Below, in pieces: positions 11,928-14,718 of a stretch of 14,718 nt of DNA (positions are counted from its first letter, which is position 1; every line of letters starts with the position of its first letter). Under the pieces are notes generated by a model, which was not told the origin of the DNA, searched no databases, and saw only the letters and a program-made list of their open reading frames with translations. A program made the translations under genes and the position numbers. This DNA is from Omnitrophica WOR_2 bacterium RIFCSPLOWO2_12_FULL_51_8 (GTDB taxonomy: Bacteria; Omnitrophota; Gorgyraeia; Gygaellales; Profunditerraquicolaceae), in contig MHHD01000017.1 in NCBI GenBank assembly GCA_001805895.1, positions 1 to 14,718 on the forward strand. The letters are read 5' to 3'.

Positions 11928-14718
11928 ATGGACGAGATAACTTCTTTCGACAGTATTTCCATAAAAATCGCCTCCCCGCAGGTAATCAAGTCCTGGTCCA
12001 GGGGAGAAGTGAAAAAGGCCGAGACCATCAATTACCGCACCTTGAAACCGGAGAAAGACGGGCTTTTCTGCGAGAAGATCTTCGGCCCGGTGCGCGATTA
12101 TGAATGTAATTGCGGAAAATATAAGGGGATCAAACACAAGGGCACTACCTGCGACCGCTGCGGGGTGATCGTTGACCGTTCGTCGGTGCGCCGTGAGCGT
12201 ATGGGCCACATTGAATTAGCCACGCCGGTAACCCACATCTGGTTCTTCAAGGCCGTGCCCTCCCGGATGGCGGCCCTGCTGGACATTACCCTGCGCGACC
12301 TGGAAAAAATCATTTACTATGAAGAATACGTGGTGGTGGACCCCGGGACCACCCCGCTCAATAAAAAAGAACTCTTAAACGAGGAAAAATACCAGGAGGC
12401 AGTGAATAAATACGGCAATAATTTTAAGGCCAAGATCGGAGCGGAAGCGGTCAAGGACCTGCTGAAGGAACTGGATTTCGATTCACAGTGCAGGAAGCTG
12501 CGCCGCGACCTGGAAAAATCCAAAGGCCTGCTGAATAACCAGAAGGCGCTCAAGAGCCTCAAAGTTATCGAGGACTTCAAAAAGTCCGGGAACCGCCCGG
12601 AATGGATGGTTCTGGATATCCTCCCGGTGATCCCGCCGGACTTAAGGCCGCTGGTGCCCTTAGACGGCGGCAGGTTTGCCACTTCGGACCTGAATGATCT
12701 GTACCGCCGGGTAATCAACCGCAATAACCGCCTGCGCAAGCTTATAGAATTAAACGCGCCGGAGATTATCATTCGCAACGAAAAACGGATGCTGCAGGAA
12801 GCGGTAGACGCGCTCTTGGACAACGGCAGGCATGGAAAGCCGGTAATCGGCGCTAATAACCGGCCTTTAAAGTCGCTGTCCGACATGCTTAAGGGTAAAC
12901 AGGGACGCTTCAGGCAGAATCTTTTGGGTAAGCGCGTGGATTATTCCGGCCGTTCGGTAATCGTGGTCGGCCCGGAACTCAAACTTCATGAATGCGGCCT
13001 GCCCAAGCAGATGGCCCTGGAGCTATTCGAGCCGTTCATCATTAAAAAATTGAGAGAAAAAGGATTCGTGCATACCATTAAAGGCGCGCGCCGTATGGTT
13101 GAGCGCGGAAAAATCGAGGTCTGGGATATCCTGGATGAAGTGATCCAAGACCACCCGGTATTATTGAACCGCGCGCCGACGCTGCACCGATTAGGCATTC
13201 AGGCCTTCCAGCCGGTATTGATCGAGGGAAAATCCATCAAGATTCATCCCTTGGTCTGCACCGCCTTTAACGCCGATTTTGACGGTGACCAGATGGCAGT
13301 GCACGTGCCCTTATCCCTGGAGTCGCAGTTGGAGGCAAAAATCTTGATGCTTTCCACCAATAATGTTTTTTCGCCCGCGGACGGCCGGCCGATCATCACG
13401 CCTACGCAGGACATTATTCTGGGCACTTCTTACCTCTCCAAGGAAAAGGCGGGGGCTAAGGGCGAAGGCAAGCTTTTCGCCGATAGCGAGGAGGCATTAG
13501 TCGCTTATGAAGACAAGGCAGTGGATTTACATGCCAAGATCAAGCTGAGGGTAGACGGTATCTTCGACCTGGAAGAGAAGAAACTTAACGAGGGAAAACA
13601 GATTATACCTACCACCGTAGGGAGGGTGCTCTTTAACCAGGTTTTGCCTCCGGGGTTTGGGTTTGTGAATACAGAGCTGAACAAGGAGCGGGTAAGCGAT
13701 ATTGTGATGGAGTGCTACAAAAGGTTCGGCCACACCGCTACCATCGCCCTGCTCGATGATATCAAAAAGATTGGTTTTGAGGCGGCTACCCTGGGAGGGA
13801 TATCCATAGGCATCGACGACCTGCAGATCCCCGGGGAAAAACAGGAAGTCTTGAAGGAATCCAAGGAAGAGGTGGCAAAGGTTGAGGACCAGTACCATAA
13901 GGGCGTAATCACCGACAGCGAACGCAAGGCAAAAATCATCGATATCTGGACCCATGCCACAGACAAAGTTTCGGATTTCCTTTTTAAGGGCATGGAATCA
14001 TTCAACCCAATTTTTATGATGGCTGACTCCGGGGCCCGCGGTTCAAGGCTGCAGGTTAGGCAGCTTGCCGGAATGCGCGGCCTGATGGCCAAGCCCTCGG
14101 GAGAAATCATCGAAAGCCCGATTACCGCTAATTTCCGCGAGGGCCTGAATGTGCTGGAATATTTTATTTCTACCCACGGCGCGCGCAAGGGCCTGGCGGA
14201 CACCGCGTTAAAAACCGCCGATGCCGGCTATCTTACCCGCAGGCTGGTGGATGTAGCGCAAGAAGTGATTGTCTGCGAAGACGACTGCAGGACCTTAAAC
14301 GGCATTACAGTCTCGGCGATTATCGAGGGTGACGAAGTAGTGGTAAGCCTTAAGGACCGCGTAGTCGGGAGGGTGGCCCTGGATAATATCGTGGATATCA
14401 TCACCGATGAAGCGATTGTCGAAGCCGGCAGCGAGATCAACGAAGAAAAGGCCGAGATGATCGAGAAGCTGGGCATAGAAAAAATCCGCATTCGCAGCGT
14501 CCTGACCTGTGAATCCGGCCGCGGCGTCTGCACCAAGTGCTATGGAAGGAACCTGGCTACCGGCAGGATAGTGGAGCTGGGCGAGGCCGTAGGGGTAATC
14601 GCGGCGCAGAGCATCGGTGAGCCGGGGACACAGCTGACGATGAGGACATTCCATATCGGCGGCACCGCTTCCAGGATAGTGGAGCAATCATTTATAAAGT
14701 CCAAGAATAAGGGGTTGA
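11928..14718 (+). CDS. rpoC: DNA-directed RNA polymerase subunit beta' (3' end outside window)
   Basis: RpoC carries the catalytic magnesium site. About 930 codons are visible and the frame is still open at the right edge; the final TGA is out of frame. The N-terminal zinc finger uses Cys60, Cys62, Cys75 and Cys78. The catalytic motif NADFDGDQMAVH has its three Asp at 450, 452 and 454. The second zinc site uses Cys787, Cys861, Cys868 and Cys871 with the same 74-residue gap as E. coli. The trigger-loop region QSIGEPGTQLTMRTFHIGG is present near the end. ATG is three nt after the rpoB stop with no strong Shine-Dalgarno, so translation is probably coupled. Confidence 0.99.
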   Translation, partial: MDEITSFDSISIKIASPQVIKSWSRGEVKKAETINYRTLKPEKDGLFCEKIFGPVRDYECNCGKYKGIKHKGTTCDRCGVIVDRSSVRRERMGHIELATPVTHIWFFKAVPSRMAALLDITLRDLEKIIYYEEYVVVDPGTTPLNKKELLNEEKYQEAVNKYGNNFKAKIGAEAVKDLLKELDFDSQCRKLRRDLEKSKGLLNNQKALKSLKVIEDFKKSGNRPEWMVLDILPVIPPDLRPLVPLDGGRFATSDLNDLYRRVINRNNRLRKLIELNAPEIIIRNEKRMLQEAVDALLDNGRHGKPVIGANNRPLKSLSDMLKGKQGRFRQNLLGKRVDYSGRSVIVVGPELKLHECGLPKQMALELFEPFIIKKLREKGFVHTIKGARRMVERGKIEVWDILDEVIQDHPVLLNRAPTLHRLGIQAFQPVLIEGKSIKIHPLVCTAFNADFDGDQMAVHVPLSLESQLEAKILMLSTNNVFSPADGRPIITPTQDIILGTSYLSKEKAGAKGEGKLFADSEEALVAYEDKAVDLHAKIKLRVDGIFDLEEKKLNEGKQIIPTTVGRVLFNQVLPPGFGFVNTELNKERVSDIVMECYKRFGHTATIALLDDIKKIGFEAATLGGISIGIDDLQIPGEKQEVLKESKEEVAKVEDQYHKGVITDSERKAKIIDIWTHATDKVSDFLFKGMESFNPIFMMADSGARGSRLQVRQLAGMRGLMAKPSGEIIESPITANFREGLNVLEYFISTHGARKGLADTALKTADAGYLTRRLVDVAQEVIVCEDDCRTLNGITVSAIIEGDEVVVSLKDRVVGRVALDNIVDIITDEAIVEAGSEINEEKAEMIEKLGIEKIRIRSVLTCESGRGVCTKCYGRNLATGRIVELGEAVGVIAAQSIGEPGTQLTMRTFHIGGTASRIVEQSFIKSKNKGL

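Noticed and set aside
14716..14718. TGA at the window end as the rpoC stop
   Set aside because: It is out of frame: codons from ATG 11928 place 14715-14717 (TTG) as the last full codon, so rpoC continues beyond the window.

Overview
The window is a bacterial chromosome segment in which every gene lies on the + strand, packed tightly with many start/stop overlaps. A SurA-like export chaperone and an E. coli-type coiled-coil insert in RpoB point to a Gram-negative (diderm) bacterium. Moderate G+C, frequent TTG starts, a GGGGACGGTTCTA-type palindrome and a LAGLIDADG-like protein of a kind I associate with uncultured phyla are compatible with a candidate-phylum genome of the Omnitrophota/PVC type. 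That placement is an inference of modest confidence, because no 16S rRNA is present.

Region 1 (1-4456) is a maintenance block: the 3' end of mfd (transcription-repair coupling translocase), a surA-like periplasmic chaperone gene, pdxA (vitamin B6 synthesis) and rsmA (16S rRNA dimethyladenosine methylation). The surA-pdxA-rsmA order is the one known from E. coli. Three family-level oddities occur here. Mfd stops where its C-terminal D7 domain should begin. The SurA parvulin domain has lost its conserved histidines. PdxA has Pro where E. coli has a metal-ligand His. A perfect 19-bp palindromic element sits between surA and pdxA.

Region 2 (4457-5600) is the most unusual part. A good sigma70-type promoter leads into an HTH plus LAGLIDADG-like gene whose reading frame runs straight through a complete tRNA-Thr(GGT). 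It is followed by rpmG (L33) and by tRNA-Trp(CCA), which is preceded by a partial copy of its own 5' part and enclosed by a 13-bp inverted repeat. The tuf gene that often sits between tRNA-Thr and secE is absent.

Region 3 (5602-14718) is the classic secE-nusG-rplK-rplA-rplJ-rplL-rpoB-rpoC cluster: protein export, transcription elongation, the ribosomal stalk and the RNA polymerase beta and beta' subunits. The only sizeable internal gap is the 122-nt rplA-rplJ leader, which has paired elements and a perfect 15-bp hairpin just before an rplJ start that lacks a Shine-Dalgarno. rpoC runs off the right edge.

All translation and transcription genes are intact, and I see no frameshifts. The window looks like a conserved core locus decorated with a mobile-type gene and small palindromic repeats, not a large new accessory system.
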